Source: Saprospiraceae bacterium
Lineage (GTDB): Bacteria; Bacteroidota; Bacteroidia; Chitinophagales; Saprospiraceae
Assembly (NCBI GenBank): GCA_030729925.1
Contig: JANQWK010000039.1
Location: 1-44,881 of the forward strand
Direction of reading: 5' to 3'
DNA: 44,881 nucleotides
The notes below the pieces were generated by a model, which saw only the letters and a list, made by a program, of their open reading frames with translations, ran no database searches and had not been told where the DNA came from. Position numbers and translations under genes: made by a program. Positions 9,386 to 18,649 of the stretch are shown here, piece by piece (within the stretch, counting starts at the first letter, position 1; every line of letters starts with the position of its first letter).

Positions 9386-9458
9386 AGAAAAACCGCTCAG
9401 CCGAAATGCTGAGAAAACAAAGAAAATATCTTAAGACACAGATTGTCAATATATTAAC

Positions 9459-9534
9459 CATCAGGTGCAAGGCACCTTAAAGTGCCTTGCACCTGATTAC
9501 CCTTATTAATACCCCGAACTTCAAAAAAGTAACC
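9459..9534 (+). repeat. Dispersed palindromic element, copy 2
   Basis: Second copy, lying between the convergent 3' ends of the methyltransferase gene and purA. The palindrome covers 9460-9497 around TTAA at 9477-9480, with a single disrupted pair (A at 9481 where the other copies have G). The tail keeps the 36-nt distance from the end of the palindrome to GTAACC at 9529-9534, including the shared CCCTTATTAATACC block. Confidence 0.92.
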
Positions 9535-9566
9535 TCCATCCACCTGTTCGCAAAAAAAATTCGGAG

Positions 9567-10838
9567 TTAAGATTTAAGCAACAACTGGTTTCGCTCCGGT
9601 CCGGTAGAAACCATCGTAATCGGTACCCCCAACCATGACTCGACTACACTGAGGTAATTTCGGGCGGCTTCCGGAAGATCCTCAAAACGATGTACCTCCT
9701 CCAAGGACTGCTTCCAGCCTCGGAAAATCTCCAACTCCAACCCTACAGGCGTCTTGCACAAATCAAAAGGTACCTCGCTGCTTAGCCCACTATCCGTGAG
9801 ATAAGTCCGCGCGATCTTCACATCGTCGAAATTATTCAGCACATCTATCTTCGTCACCACAATTTGCGTTACCCCATTGAGCATCACCGTATAGGACAAC
9901 TGTGGAATATCGAGCCATCCACAACGCCTCGGACGACCGGTAGTCGCCCCAAATTCCTGACCCTCTTTGCGAAGCAATTCACCCACTTCATCCTCCAGCT
10001 CCGTAGGAAACGGTCCCGAACCGACCCGGGTACAATACGCCTTTGTTATGCCTATGACCTCCCCTATTCGTTGTGGGGCAACACCCAAACCTGTACACAC
10101 GCCCGCCGTAATCGTATTGGAAGAAGTCACAAAAGGATAAGTGCCATAGTCAATATCCAGCATAGAACCCTGTGCACCCTCTGCCAATACCTTCTTGCCC
10201 GCATCCAATGCACCATTAATATAATACTCACAATTCACCAGCGGTAACGAGCGCATCACCTCGATCGCCTCCATCCACTTTGCTTCCTCGGCAGCCAGGT
10301 CAAACTCCACCTCCGGATACAACTGCAATAAAGATAAATGCTTTTCTTTCAGTGTATTATAATGGATTTCAAAATCCTTTTCAAACAAATCCCCCACCCG
10401 AAGTCCATTTCTGCCCGTTTTATCCATATACGTTGGACCTATCCCCTTGAGGGTAGAACCAATCTTTTCCTTGCCCTTGGCATGTTCGGAAGCCAGGTCC
10501 AGGTAACGGTGGGTAGGTAAAATCAGATGGGCCTTGCGGGCAAGCAGCAAGCGATCGGAAAAATCCACCCCTGCTTCCTCAATCTGACGCAATTCTCTGG
10601 CCAGGGTAATCGGATCAATCACGACCCCGTTGCCAATCAGGTTGATGAGCCCCTCACGGAAAATACCAGAGGGTACGGTATGTAAAACAAACTTTTTGCC
10701 ATCGAACTTGAGCGTGTGTCCTGCGTTGGGCCCTCCCTGGAACCTCGCCACGATATCGTATCTTGTGGCTAAGTAATCTACAATTTTGCCTTTTCCTTCA
10801 TCTCCCCATTGCAAACCAAGAATAACATCAACTTTCAT
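9567..10838 (-). CDS. purA: Adenylosuccinate synthetase
   Basis: Catalyses GTP-dependent ligation of IMP and aspartate to adenylosuccinate, the first committed step to AMP, in the cytoplasm. It is 423 residues long, normal for the family. The N terminus carries the GTP-binding GDEGKGK motif (residues 12-18) and the catalytic-His segment QGGPNAGHTL near residue 35. The IMP/SNTITAG region and the ATTGRPRRCGWLD block are intact. The gene follows fur after 66 bp on the same strand, and the gap contains a possible promoter, so it may be read alone or as the last gene of rel-fur-purA. PurA is a known (p)ppGpp target in other bacteria, which makes its position behind rel noteworthy, although direct coupling is only inferred. 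Confidence 0.97.
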   Translation of the reverse strand: MKVDVILGLQWGDEGKGKIVDYLATRYDIVARFQGGPNAGHTLKFDGKKFVLHTVPSGIFREGLINLIGNGVVIDPITLARELRQIEEAGVDFSDRLLLARKAHLILPTHRYLDLASEHAKGKEKIGSTLKGIGPTYMDKTGRNGLRVGDLFEKDFEIHYNTLKEKHLSLLQLYPEVEFDLAAEEAKWMEAIEVMRSLPLVNCEYYINGALDAGKKVLAEGAQGSMLDIDYGTYPFVTSSNTITAGVCTGLGVAPQRIGEVIGITKAYCTRVGSGPFPTELEDEVGELLRKEGQEFGATTGRPRRCGWLDIPQLSYTVMLNGVTQIVVTKIDVLNNFDDVKIARTYLTDSGLSSEVPFDLCKTPVGLELEIFRGWKQSLEEVHRFEDLPEAARNYLSVVESWLGVPITMVSTGPERNQLLLKS

Positions 10839-10874
10839 TTTTCCGGTATCTGATTATGTGATTAATTGAAAGGC

Positions 10875-10882
10875 CAAAAATA
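10875..10882 (-). promoter_or_regulatory. Candidate -7 box for purA
   Basis: Read on the minus strand this is TATTTTTG, matching TAnnTTTG, 36 bp before the purA ATG and just after the fur stop. The nearest -33-like TTG is 27 bp upstream, too far for the usual spacing, so support is limited. Confidence 0.3.
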
Positions 10883-10904
10883 CACATTTGGGCAGGTAAT
10901 CTGC

Positions 10905-11396
10905 CTATCCAATTTGTGCTTCCTTATTTTTGTGATCGCATGCACCGTCACATTGTCCGTACAAATTGAGAGAATGGTGGGTAATTCTGAAGTGAAGCAA
11001 CTCGCCCATCATGTTTTTAATTTGCTGTATGCGCGGATCGCAAAACTCCAGTACCTTTCCGCAATCCACACAGATCAGGTGATCGTGCTGCTTGAAACCA
11101 TAAGACTTTTCGTATTGGGCAAGATTTTTGCCAAACTGGTGTTTTTTCACCAGATCACAGTGCACCAGGAGCTCAAGCGTATTATATACGGTAGCACGGC
11201 TGACCCGATAACTTTGGTTTTTCATCTGGATATACAACGCCTCCGCATCAAAATGATCGCTGCGTTTGTAGATCTCTTCCAGGATCGCATAGCGCTCGGG
11301 GGTTTTCCTGAGCTGGTTTTGCTCGAGGTAGGCAGAAAAAATGTTTTTCACCGCTCCGATCGAATCTGACGAAATACTATCCTTATTGTTTTCCAT
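10905..11396 (-). CDS. fur: Fur-family metal-responsive transcriptional regulator
   Basis: DNA-binding repressor of 163 residues in the ferric uptake regulator family. The N-terminal winged helix (about residues 15-95) includes the recognition region [15 protein letters not shown]. The dimerisation/metal domain contains the [12 protein letters not shown] block (His ligands plus a CxxC zinc pair) and a second pair at the C terminus in CDGAC. Those four cysteines are the structural zinc site of true Fur/PerR/Zur proteins. Which metal it senses cannot be read from these residues; Fur itself is the simplest assignment. The start lies 10 bp after the rel stop, preceded by a GGAG run, so the two are probably cotranscribed. 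Confidence 0.88.
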   Translation of the reverse strand: MENNKDSISSDSIGAVKNIFSAYLEQNQLRKTPERYAILEEIYKRSDHFDAEALYIQMKNQSYRVSRATVYNTLELLVHCDLVKKHQFGKNLAQYEKSYGFKQHDHLICVDCGKVLEFCDPRIQQIKNMMGELLHFRITHHSLNLYGQCDGACDHKNKEAQIG

Positions 11397-11406
11397 AACT
11401 CCAAAG

Positions 11407-13641
11407 TTACTCTATCCGCGTCACACTTGAAACACTCTGAAGGTTCTGCAGACTTTTTATCGCTAAATTCAACTGATCGGTATTGCTCACCAGTAAACTT
11501 ACGATTCCCTCAAAATAGCCTTCATTACCCTCAATACTAAACGAGCGAATATTTAATCCCAGCATCGAAGAAATGCGGTGGGTGAGCTGTTCGATCACGC
11601 CCGGACCATTATCTATTCCTGTAATTTTAACTTCCGCCACAAAAGAAGCATTGGGCGTAATGATCCACTCGGCTTTCATGATTCGGTATCCATAATTAGC
11701 CATCAGGTTGGTGGCGTTGGGGCAGTTGATGCGATGTATTTTTAGCCCGGCGTTAGAAGTGAGATAAGCAAACACCTGGTCGCCCTGAACGGGATTGCAG
11801 CAGGTAGCGAACGTAAACTCAAATCGCTCTCCGGGTTCGCCATTGATCAGCAACCTCGGTTTGCCCAGCACCTTTCGCCGCAAAGCCTTCCGACCAGCCA
11901 CCTCTACGGAAACAGAAACCGGTTCTTCTACCGGTTCTTTGACCTGCAACACCAGCTTGCGCTCCTCTTCCCGAAAATGCTTAAAGATCTCCGGGATGGT
12001 CAGTTCCTCCATGAAGATCGCATAATACAAATCTGTGGGGGAAGCAAAACCAAAAAACTTAACCATTTGCTCTACCGCCAACTCAAAAGACACAATCTTC
12101 ATATTCTTGAGTTTGCGCTCCAGCGCCTCTCTGGCGATTTGCCCCTTGATCTTCCGCTCATCTTTCATAGCCGAGCGAATCTTGGCGCGCGCCTTTCCCG
12201 TACTCACCATCGTGAGCCATTCCTCGTTGGGCTTTTGGTTTTTGTTGGTCAGCACCTTGACTTGGTCTCCGTTGTCCAGCTTGTAGCCCATAGGCACCAG
12301 TTTGCTGTTGACCGAGATAGACGTACAGTGGTAACCCACATCCGAGTGAATGTTGAAAGCAAAGTCCAGGGCGGTTGCGCCTTTCGGCAAAATCACCATA
12401 TCCCCTTTCGGCGTATAGACATAAACCTCTTCATTGAACAAGTTATTGGACTTAAAATCGCCCAAAAACTGCACAGCGTCGCTCGTAGGATCCTCCAGGA
12501 TCTCGCGCACGCTATCCAACCAGCGCTCATACACATCCGGCTGTTTGGAGACGCCTTTGTACTTCCAGTGAGCGGCAAAACCCCGCTCAGCTATCTCATC
12601 CATCCGCTCCGTCCTGATCTGTACCTCGACAAAGCGCCCCTTAGGGCCGATAACAGTCGTGTGCAAAGACTCATAACCGTTGGATTTGGGCACCGTAATC
12701 CAGTCTTTCAAACGCTCCGGAATCGGCTTGTGCACATCCGTCACAATCGAATACGCCTGCCAGCAAAACAACTTCTCCTTATCCGGTGGAACATCCAGCA
12801 CTATCCGGATCGCAAACAAATCATAAATTTCTTCAAAAGGAACCCGCTTGCTCAGGATCTTATTCCAAATCGAAAAAATAGATTTTGGACGGCCAAAAAT
12901 CCGATAAGGTACTCCCATTCCATCCAAAGCCTCAAGCAAGGGTCGGATAAACTCGTTGATATACCGCGTACGCTCGCGCTTCGTTTCCTGTAACTTCCGA
13001 GCAATTTCATGGTAATGCTCCGGTTCCTTGATCTTCATCGAAATATCCAGGAACTCCGTCTTGAAGTTGTACAATCCCAACCGATGCGCCAAAGGCTCGT
13101 AAATGTAGTTCGTCTCAGCAGCAATCTTCAACTGCTTGTGCTGGGGCATCGAACCAATCGTCCTGAGATTGTGCAGCCGATCCGCCATCTTGATCAACAC
13201 CACCCGAACATCCTCTACCAAAGTACTCAGTACCTTCTTGAAGTTTTCCGCTTGCGGACTCTCCATATTATAAGCACTGTCCAGCTTCGTCAAACCATCC
13301 ACGATCTTTGCAATACGCTCCCCAAACATCCGCTGAATGTCCATCAAGGTAACATCCGTATCCTCCACTACATCATGCAAAAGCGCAGCAATAATAGCCG
13401 TTGGCCCCAAGCCAATCTCTTCCGCACAAATCGTCGCAACAGCTATCGGATGCAGCACATAAGGCTCCCCCGATTTGCGCCGCTGCTGGCTGTGCGCATG
13501 TACTGCCATCTCATAAGCCTTCCGTATGTTCTGCTTGTCGTCCTTGCTCAAAGGCGATTTGATCGCACGCAACAACTTCTTATACGCCCGCTGAATCAAT
13601 AATTTCTCATCCGCCCTGTTTCCTGTTAACACTTCTGCCAT
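11407..13641 (-). CDS. rel: Bifunctional (p)ppGpp synthetase/hydrolase, RelA/SpoT family
   Basis: Makes and degrades (p)ppGpp, the stringent-response alarmone, in association with ribosomes. The 744-residue protein has the full long-RSH layout: HD hydrolase domain (about 30-190) with YVLHPIAVA and LLHDVVEDT motifs intact; synthetase domain (about 230-390) with the RPKS segment and, in PERLKDW, an RxKD motif, which is characteristic of bifunctional Rel/SpoT enzymes (monofunctional RelA has ExDD); a TGS domain (about 400-460, VYVYTPKGD); a helical/CC region with the CCNPVQGD signature near residue 615; and a C-terminal ACT domain (about 665-744). With an intact HD site and RxKD, both activities are predicted. 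It is the first gene of rel-fur(-purA), with a candidate promoter at 13715-13743. Confidence 0.96.
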   Translation of the reverse strand: MAEVLTGNRADEKLLIQRAYKKLLRAIKSPLSKDDKQNIRKAYEMAVHAHSQQRRKSGEPYVLHPIAVATICAEEIGLGPTAIIAALLHDVVEDTDVTLMDIQRMFGERIAKIVDGLTKLDSAYNMESPQAENFKKVLSTLVEDVRVVLIKMADRLHNLRTIGSMPQHKQLKIAAETNYIYEPLAHRLGLYNFKTEFLDISMKIKEPEHYHEIARKLQETKRERTRYINEFIRPLLEALDGMGVPYRIFGRPKSIFSIWNKILSKRVPFEEIYDLFAIRIVLDVPPDKEKLFCWQAYSIVTDVHKPIPERLKDWITVPKSNGYESLHTTVIGPKGRFVEVQIRTERMDEIAERGFAAHWKYKGVSKQPDVYERWLDSVREILEDPTSDAVQFLGDFKSNNLFNEEVYVYTPKGDMVILPKGATALDFAFNIHSDVGYHCTSISVNSKLVPMGYKLDNGDQVKVLTNKNQKPNEEWLTMVSTGKARAKIRSAMKDERKIKGQIAREALERKLKNMKIVSFELAVEQMVKFFGFASPTDLYYAIFMEELTIPEIFKHFREEERKLVLQVKEPVEEPVSVSVEVAGRKALRRKVLGKPRLLINGEPGERFEFTFATCCNPVQGDQVFAYLTSNAGLKIHRINCPNATNLMANYGYRIMKAEWIITPNASFVAEVKITGIDNGPGVIEQLTHRISSMLGLNIRSFSIEGNEGYFEGIVSLLVSNTDQLNLAIKSLQNLQSVSSVTRIE

Positions 13642-13714
13642 ATAGTAAATCCTTTACCTTGGTTAGTTGGAGACGCCGACCCCAACCTCGTTTTAAGGTC
13701 AAAGTCAGCCTTAA

Positions 13715-13743
13715 CAAATTTAACAAAAAATGTATGCCCTCAA
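13715..13743 (-). promoter_or_regulatory. Promoter of rel
   Basis: On the minus strand a TTG (13741-13743) is followed after 18 nt by TAAATTTG (13715-13722). Both boxes and the spacing fit the Bacteroidota form TTG-N17-23-TAnnTTTG. Transcription would start near 13708, giving a leader of about 67 nt before the ATG at 13641. Confidence 0.45.
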
Positions 13744-13810
13744 CATAAATCTTTAAGCCAAGCAAACAAATATTTTTTCGAAAAGAGTTTTTTTGTTTCA
13801 AAAAAGGTTC

Positions 13811-13818
13811 TATCTTTG
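13811..13818 (+). promoter_or_regulatory. -7 box of the tRNA-Leu gene
   Basis: TATCTTTG is a full match to TAnnTTTG, 58 bp before the tRNA. The T-rich upstream segment contains TTTG at 13792-13795, but only 15 nt separate it from the -7 box, shorter than usual. Confidence 0.5.
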
Positions 13819-13875
13819 CATCGCTCTGAAAATAACCAACAACTAAAGGTGTTGGTTCCAGTTGAATGATTGTAT

Positions 13876-13957
13876 GCGGGTGTGGCGAAATTGGTAGACG
13901 CACTAGACTTAGGATCTAGCGCTGCGAGGCGTGGGGGTTCGAGTCCCTCCACCCGCA
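13876..13957 (+). tRNA. tRNA-Leu (anticodon UAG)
   Basis: Class II tRNA of 82 nt. The acceptor stem pairs GCGGGTG (13876-13882) with CACCCGC (13950-13956), followed by discriminator A. The anticodon arm is CTAGA, loop CTTAGGA, TCTAG, giving anticodon UAG for CUN codons. A short variable arm (GCT-gcga-GGC) and a T arm with loop TTCGAGT are present. The 3' CCA is not encoded. The gene stands between the divergent rel and tig genes. Confidence 0.95.
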
Positions 13958-14240
13958 CAATCTCTTTTCCGGAAAACCGGTATATCCGGCAGGTTCCCGA
14001 TTAACAGTTATATGATTTGTTCTTTTTTTGTTCTTGCCTGCCTGTTCCATAAAAATTCGGGTTTATTTTTGCAAAAAATAGCTGGACAATTCTTTTTTCA
14101 GTTCCCGGATATTTTAAACTTCCGTTTTCATTTTTTTGTATTGTTTTTGCCGAAGGCGGTATCGGATGTACTTCGTATGTTTACCATTGCCTTTGGTTGT
14201 AGGAAAGGTAATATTTGTTTCAACTTTAATTCAACGTGTT

Positions 14241-15644
14241 ATGTCAATTGTTGCCAGGGAAGATATAGATAATCTGAATACCTTGATAACGGTCACGATC
14301 GAAAAGGCGGATTACACGCCGAAGTTCGAGCGGGAGCTTTCCAAACAGCGCGACAAAGCGCACATGAAAGGTTTTAGAAAGGGTAAAACACCGGTATCGG
14401 TGCTCAAAAAAATGTATGGCAAGCCTATTCTTGCTGATGTGATCAATGAGTTGCTCCAGGAAAAGTTGTTCGAATACCTGGATGAGCACAAAATCCAGTA
14501 CTTGGGTCAGCCTTTGGCTTCAGAGGATCAAAAGTCCGTTGATTTCAATTTGCAGGATTTGCAGGATTTCGAGTTTGTGTTCGAACTGGGTCTTACGCCT
14601 CAGTTTGAGTTGAATGGCTTGAGTAAGGAGAGCATTTTCAAGTTGCAGGACGTAATCATTGAGGATGAAGTGGTGCAGGAGGAGATAGATAGTGCCCGTA
14701 AGCAATACGGAGAAAGGGTCTCCGCAGAGGACAACATCGAGGAGGAGGATATGCTAACCTTCACCGCGAAAGAAATGGCGGGTGATGCTCCTAAAGAGGG
14801 AGGCATTGAAACTACTTTCAAAATACTGGTAAGCAATATTGCGGATCCGGCCACCAAGGAAACGATCATGGGTATTCGGGTGGGGGATACGCTTGTGGTA
14901 AACATCTATGAACTGGAGGAAGACAAGGATGCGGATTTTGTGAACCGCTATCTGTTGAACCTTGAAGCCGGACAAGAAGGCCCCGAAAGTCCTATGTTTG
15001 AAATATCCCTTGCAGATATTGTTAGCGTGGTTCCCGCTGAAATGGATCAGGCCTTTTTTGATAAGGTTTTTGGTGAAGGGCAGGTAAGTTCGGAGGAAGA
15101 GGCCAAAGAAAAAATCAGATCGGAAATAGCTTCCCACTACACCAAACAGGCTGAGGCGTTGTTGTTCCGAGATTTCCAAAATTTCCTCATGGAAGCCAAT
15201 ACGTTGAGCTTGCCGGATGCTTTTTTGAAAAAATGGCTGTTGTCCAGCAATGAGGAGCTGAATGAGGATCAACTCGAGCGCGAATATCCTTACTTCGCGA
15301 AAAACCTGCATTGGACCTTGATTAGGAATAAGTTAGCCGATATGTTCGGTATCCGGGTAACCCGACAGGAGATCGTGGATCAATACAAAAATCGCATCAG
15401 GGCCTATCTTGGGAACATGAGCTCCATTAATGATGATATGCTGAATGATATCGCTCAAAGCGTAATGAAGGATGAAAAAGAGGTAGAGAAGATTTCAGAT
15501 GAAATTTTTTCAGATAAATTGTTCGATCTGATTAGGGAACATGTTTCCGTGGAAATGGCACCGGTTTCGATTGATGAGTTCCGCGAAATATCCCGGAAAG
15601 CGAGGGAAGATGCAGATCAGGCACGTGGACTCGCTGCGGAATAA
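14241..15644 (+). CDS. tig: Trigger factor
   Basis: Ribosome-bound chaperone, 467 residues. The ATG at 14241 is chosen although the frame is open to 14136, because the following sequence (MSIVAREDIDNLNTLITVTIE) begins like other trigger factors and the upstream extension has no family resemblance. The N-terminal domain contains the ribosome-docking loop GFRKGKTP near residue 45. The middle (about 150-265) occupies the place of the FKBP-type prolyl isomerase domain but is divergent, lacking the usual GDxVxxDFxG pattern, so isomerase activity is doubtful. The helical C-terminal chaperone domain fills the rest. clpP follows after 54 bp. A possible -7 box TATTTTTG lies at 14064-14071, but no good -33 partner was found. 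Confidence 0.92.
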   Translation: MSIVAREDIDNLNTLITVTIEKADYTPKFERELSKQRDKAHMKGFRKGKTPVSVLKKMYGKPILADVINELLQEKLFEYLDEHKIQYLGQPLASEDQKSVDFNLQDLQDFEFVFELGLTPQFELNGLSKESIFKLQDVIIEDEVVQEEIDSARKQYGERVSAEDNIEEEDMLTFTAKEMAGDAPKEGGIETTFKILVSNIADPATKETIMGIRVGDTLVVNIYELEEDKDADFVNRYLLNLEAGQEGPESPMFEISLADIVSVVPAEMDQAFFDKVFGEGQVSSEEEAKEKIRSEIASHYTKQAEALLFRDFQNFLMEANTLSLPDAFLKKWLLSSNEELNEDQLEREYPYFAKNLHWTLIRNKLADMFGIRVTRQEIVDQYKNRIRAYLGNMSSINDDMLNDIAQSVMKDEKEVEKISDEIFSDKLFDLIREHVSVEMAPVSIDEFREISRKAREDADQARGLAAE

Positions 15645-15698
15645 CTTTACGCGGTCAACCTTTTGATGCCTATCTTGGTTAAATACAAAAATGAAATT

Positions 15699-16397
15699 AT
15701 GAAGTCCAATAATGAATTTCTGAAATATGCTGTAGGACACCTGGGCATGAGCTCACAACGACTGGCTGACTACGCCAAGTACAACCTACAGAATGTGACG
15801 CCTTACATTATCGAGGAACGCCAACTGAATGCCACTGTGCTGGATGTGTTTTCCAGATTGATGATGGATCGCATCATTTTCATGGGTACTCCCGTTATGG
15901 ACGATGTTGCCAATATCATTCAGGCGCAGTTGCTGTTTTTACAGTCAAGTGATCCCAAAAGGGATATCCAGATGTATATCAATAGCCCCGGCGGTTCTGT
16001 TATCGCAGGCCTTGGTATCTACGATACGATGCAGTATGTTTCTCCGGACGTGGGAACGATCTGCACCGGCCTCGCTGCATCTATGGGTGCTGTGCTCCTC
16101 GCAGCCGGCGAAAAAGGCAAGCGTACTTGTTTGACCCACGCCCGGGTGATGATCCACCAGCCGCTTGGAGGGATGCAGGGACAGGTCAGCGAGATGGAAA
16201 TTTATTACAAGCTGGTGAAAGAACAACAAAAAGAGTTGTACGATATTCTGAGCTACCATACCGATCAGCCGTATGACAAGATCGAGAAGGATTGCGACCG
16301 CGATAACTGGATGACCGCCGATGATGCCAAAGCTTACCGCCTGGTAGATGAGGTGATCGGCGTGCGCTTTCAAAGACAAGGAAATGCTCAGCAGTAA
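15699..16397 (+). CDS. clpP: ATP-dependent Clp protease proteolytic subunit
   Basis: Serine peptidase forming the barrel chamber of ClpXP. Using the ATG at 15699 the protein has 232 residues; in-frame TTG and ATG codons at 15663 and 15666 would add about 12 residues, and the choice is not certain. The catalytic triad is Ser128 in GLAASMGA, His153 in MIHQPLGG and Asp202 in DRDNWM. The NSPGGSV turn and LPxxxIIxERxIxLxG-like start of the fold (PYIIEERQLNATVLD) are recognisable. The N-terminal leader of about 25 residues is longer than in E. coli, as in other Bacteroidota. clpX begins 10 bp downstream, and the tig-clpP-clpX order is conserved in many bacteria. Confidence 0.95.
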   Translation: MKSNNEFLKYAVGHLGMSSQRLADYAKYNLQNVTPYIIEERQLNATVLDVFSRLMMDRIIFMGTPVMDDVANIIQAQLLFLQSSDPKRDIQMYINSPGGSVIAGLGIYDTMQYVSPDVGTICTGLAASMGAVLLAAGEKGKRTCLTHARVMIHQPLGGMQGQVSEMEIYYKLVKEQQKELYDILSYHTDQPYDKIEKDCDRDNWMTADDAKAYRLVDEVIGVRFQRQGNAQQ

Positions 16398-16407
16398 ATT
16401 GTAATTC

Positions 16408-17655
16408 ATGCGCAAAAGCAAACAGAATTTTAAGTGCTCTTTTTGTGCCCGCGATAAGTCCGAGACACTCGTGCTGATCGCGGGTATTGAGGGCCATATT
16501 TGCGAGGCTTGTGTAGAGCAAGCTAAAGAAATCCTGGATGAGGAATTGTACGGAAAGGGTCTGAAACAGCAAAAGTCTTCTTTCGCGATGCCCGATACCG
16601 TGACCCCCCTGGATATCAAAAATCATCTCGATACCTATGTGATAGGTCAGGATGATGCTAAAAAGGTATTGTCTGTAGCTGTTTATAACCACTACAAAAG
16701 GTTGCGCCAGACGCGAAAAGATGAGGTGGAGATCGAAAAGTCGAATATCTTGTTTATCGGGCAGACCGGCACAGGGAAGACCCTGCTGGCCAAAACGATC
16801 GCCAAATTCCTGAACGTACCCTTCGCTATCGTGGACGCCACTGTGTTTACCGAGGCAGGCTACGTGGGAGAAGATGTGGAAAGCATCCTCAGCCGTTTGC
16901 TGCAGGTTTGTGACTACGACGTGGCGGCAGCAGAAAAGGGCATCGTGTATATTGATGAGCTGGATAAAATCGCCCGAAAAAGCGATAACCCTTCTATTAC
17001 CCGGGATGTTTCCGGGGAAGGCGTTCAACAGGCCCTGCTCAAAATGCTGGAGGGAACCGATGTGAATGTGCCACCCCAAGGTGGTCGCAAACACCCCGAG
17101 CAAAAATTGGTCAAAGTCAATACCGAAAATATTCTGTTTATCTGCGGAGGCGCTTTCGACGGGATTGATAAGATTATCGGTCGCAGGGTAAACCAACAGG
17201 TGATCGGGTTTAGATCAGCCAATCCGGACGAACTCCCCCCCGATATGGATAACCTGCTTCAGTATGTCAATCAACAGGATATCAAAAGGTTCGGCCTCAT
17301 TCCCGAACTCATCGGACGATTGCCCGTGCTTACCTACCTGAATCCCTTGGATAAGGAGGCACTCAAGCGAATTCTGACCGAACCCAAAAATTCTTTGGTG
17401 AAACAGTACGAGAAGTTGTTCGACCTGGAAGGGATCAAATTGAATTTTACAGAAGAGGCACTGGATTTTATCGCAGAAAAAGCACTGGATTTTAACCTCG
17501 GTGCTCGTGGCTTGAGATCCATCTGCGAAGCGATCATGACGGATGCTATGTTCGAGTTGCCTTCCCAGAAAAATGTGAAGACCTTCGAAATAACTGAAGC
17601 CTACGCCAAAGAAAAGTTATCCCGGTCGAAGTTGTCCAAGTTAAAGGCCGCTTAA
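16408..17655 (+). CDS. clpX: ATP-dependent Clp protease ATP-binding subunit ClpX
   Basis: AAA+ unfoldase that recognises substrates and feeds them to ClpP, 415 residues. The N-terminal zinc-binding domain has the paired cysteines CSFC and CEAC within the first 35 residues. The ATPase domain shows Walker A GQTGTGKT near residue 117, Walker [11 protein letters not shown] near residue 180, the pore-loop region GYVGEDVE, the IGF-type ClpP-docking loop within QVIGFRSA, and the sensor-2/C-terminal segment [13 protein letters not shown]. All key motifs are intact. It is tightly packed between clpP (10 bp) and truA (12 bp). Confidence 0.97.
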   Translation: MRKSKQNFKCSFCARDKSETLVLIAGIEGHICEACVEQAKEILDEELYGKGLKQQKSSFAMPDTVTPLDIKNHLDTYVIGQDDAKKVLSVAVYNHYKRLRQTRKDEVEIEKSNILFIGQTGTGKTLLAKTIAKFLNVPFAIVDATVFTEAGYVGEDVESILSRLLQVCDYDVAAAEKGIVYIDELDKIARKSDNPSITRDVSGEGVQQALLKMLEGTDVNVPPQGGRKHPEQKLVKVNTENILFICGGAFDGIDKIIGRRVNQQVIGFRSANPDELPPDMDNLLQYVNQQDIKRFGLIPELIGRLPVLTYLNPLDKEALKRILTEPKNSLVKQYEKLFDLEGIKLNFTEEALDFIAEKALDFNLGARGLRSICEAIMTDAMFELPSQKNVKTFEITEAYAKEKLSRSKLSKLKAA

Positions 17656-17667
17656 TCTGCTGCAACA

Positions 17668-18414
17668 ATGAGGTATTTCGCTCGCCTGGCTTATAATGGA
17701 GCCAATTATTTCGGCTGGCAAAAACAGCCTCATCAGATCAGCGTACAGGAACAGATCGAGTCGGTACTTTCTACAGTCTTTAATCAACCTACTGAGGTTA
17801 CAGGTTGCGGGCGTACAGACACCGGTGTGCACGCCCGCCAATATTTCGTCCACTTCGATAGTCCATACCCCCTCCAGGATGGTTTCATCCGGCGCATTAA
17901 TAAAATGCTACCCCGTGATATCGCTTTCGAACGCTTGTTCGAAGTCCACCCAGAGGCCCACGCACGCTTCGATGCTACCCTTCGCAGCTATTCTTATTTT
18001 ATTGACCTCCACAAGAATCCATTCGCTACCCAAACCGCCTATTTTTTCCCATTCGGCGACCAGATTGATCCCCTTAGCCTTCAACAGGCAGCTTCCGTCC
18101 TCCTGGATTATGAGGATTTTTTCCCCTTCTGCAAAACAGATTCCGACGCGCAAACCATGAAATGCCAGCTCAAAAAATCTGAGTGGGAGTTCCTCCCCAA
18201 AGAAAACAGGATGGTATATCATGTCACCGCAAACCGCTTCCTCCGCGGTATGGTTCGATTGATCGTGGGCGCTTGTCTCAACGTCGCTATGAATAAAGTT
18301 AGTATCCGCGAACTGCGAACTGCCCTCGATACCCAGTCCCGACTCAAAAAAAGTTGGTCCGTACCCCCAGAAGGCCTCTTCCTCACCCATATCCAGTACC
18401 CCTACATCAAATAA
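17668..18414 (+). CDS. truA: tRNA pseudouridine(38-40) synthase
   Basis: Converts uridines 38, 39 and 40 of the anticodon arm to pseudouridine. The protein has 248 residues, a normal length. The catalytic motif GCGRTDTGVHA near residue 47 supplies the nucleophilic Asp51, and the N-terminal YNGANYFGWQKQP and C-terminal FLRGMVRLIVGACL segments are typical of TruA. It is the last gene of the tig-clpP-clpX-truA run. Repeat copy 3 and the convergent FemAB-like gene follow. Confidence 0.95.
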   Translation: MRYFARLAYNGANYFGWQKQPHQISVQEQIESVLSTVFNQPTEVTGCGRTDTGVHARQYFVHFDSPYPLQDGFIRRINKMLPRDIAFERLFEVHPEAHARFDATLRSYSYFIDLHKNPFATQTAYFFPFGDQIDPLSLQQAASVLLDYEDFFPFCKTDSDAQTMKCQLKKSEWEFLPKENRMVYHVTANRFLRGMVRLIVGACLNVAMNKVSIRELRTALDTQSRLKKSWSVPPEGLFLTHIQYPYIK

Positions 18415-18477
18415 GCCCTTTTTACCCCTCAAAATATCAAAAAAAATCATCAAAATACTAATAACCAACGAGTTATA

Positions 18478-18553
18478 AATCAGGTGCAAGGCACCTTAAG
18501 GTGCCTTGCACCTGATTACCCTTATTAATACCTCGACATCCAAAAACGTAACC
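18478..18553 (+). repeat. Dispersed palindromic element, copy 3 (perfect palindrome)
   Basis: The only copy with a fully perfect palindrome: 18478-18517, 40 nt, symmetric about TTAA at 18496-18499. The tail runs 36 nt to GTAACC at 18548-18553. It lies between the convergent truA (ends 18414) and the FemAB-like gene (ends 18650). Confidence 0.95.
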
Positions 18554-18649
18554 TCTCTTTTTACGGGCTTTCAACATCCTGACTTTGAAAGACCCGCTAA
18601 CCCCCTAAACGCGGCCACAAAAAGAGCTTTACTTGTCCCAGAAGTGTTA

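Noticed and set aside
11402-11409. TAACTTTG on the minus strand between rel and fur as a fur promoter
   Set aside because: It overlaps the rel stop codon and ends 6 bp before the fur ATG, leaving no room for a normal start; probably a chance match.
11977-12993. 338-codon open frame on the plus strand within rel
   Set aside because: It is antisense to conserved Rel coding sequence, resembles no family, and reflects codon bias on the opposite strand.
13876-13957. tRNA-Leu as an integration site for a mobile island
   Set aside because: No integrase gene, no direct repeat of the tRNA 3' end, and housekeeping genes on both sides.
14136-14240. 35-codon N-terminal extension of trigger factor
   Set aside because: The extension has no similarity to trigger factors and the family start is at 14241.
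18478-18517. Repeat palindromes as simple rho-independent terminators
   Set aside because: No T run follows the stem on the plus strand in any copy, and the downstream tail is itself conserved, which a terminator does not need. A bidirectional termination role is not excluded but is not shown.
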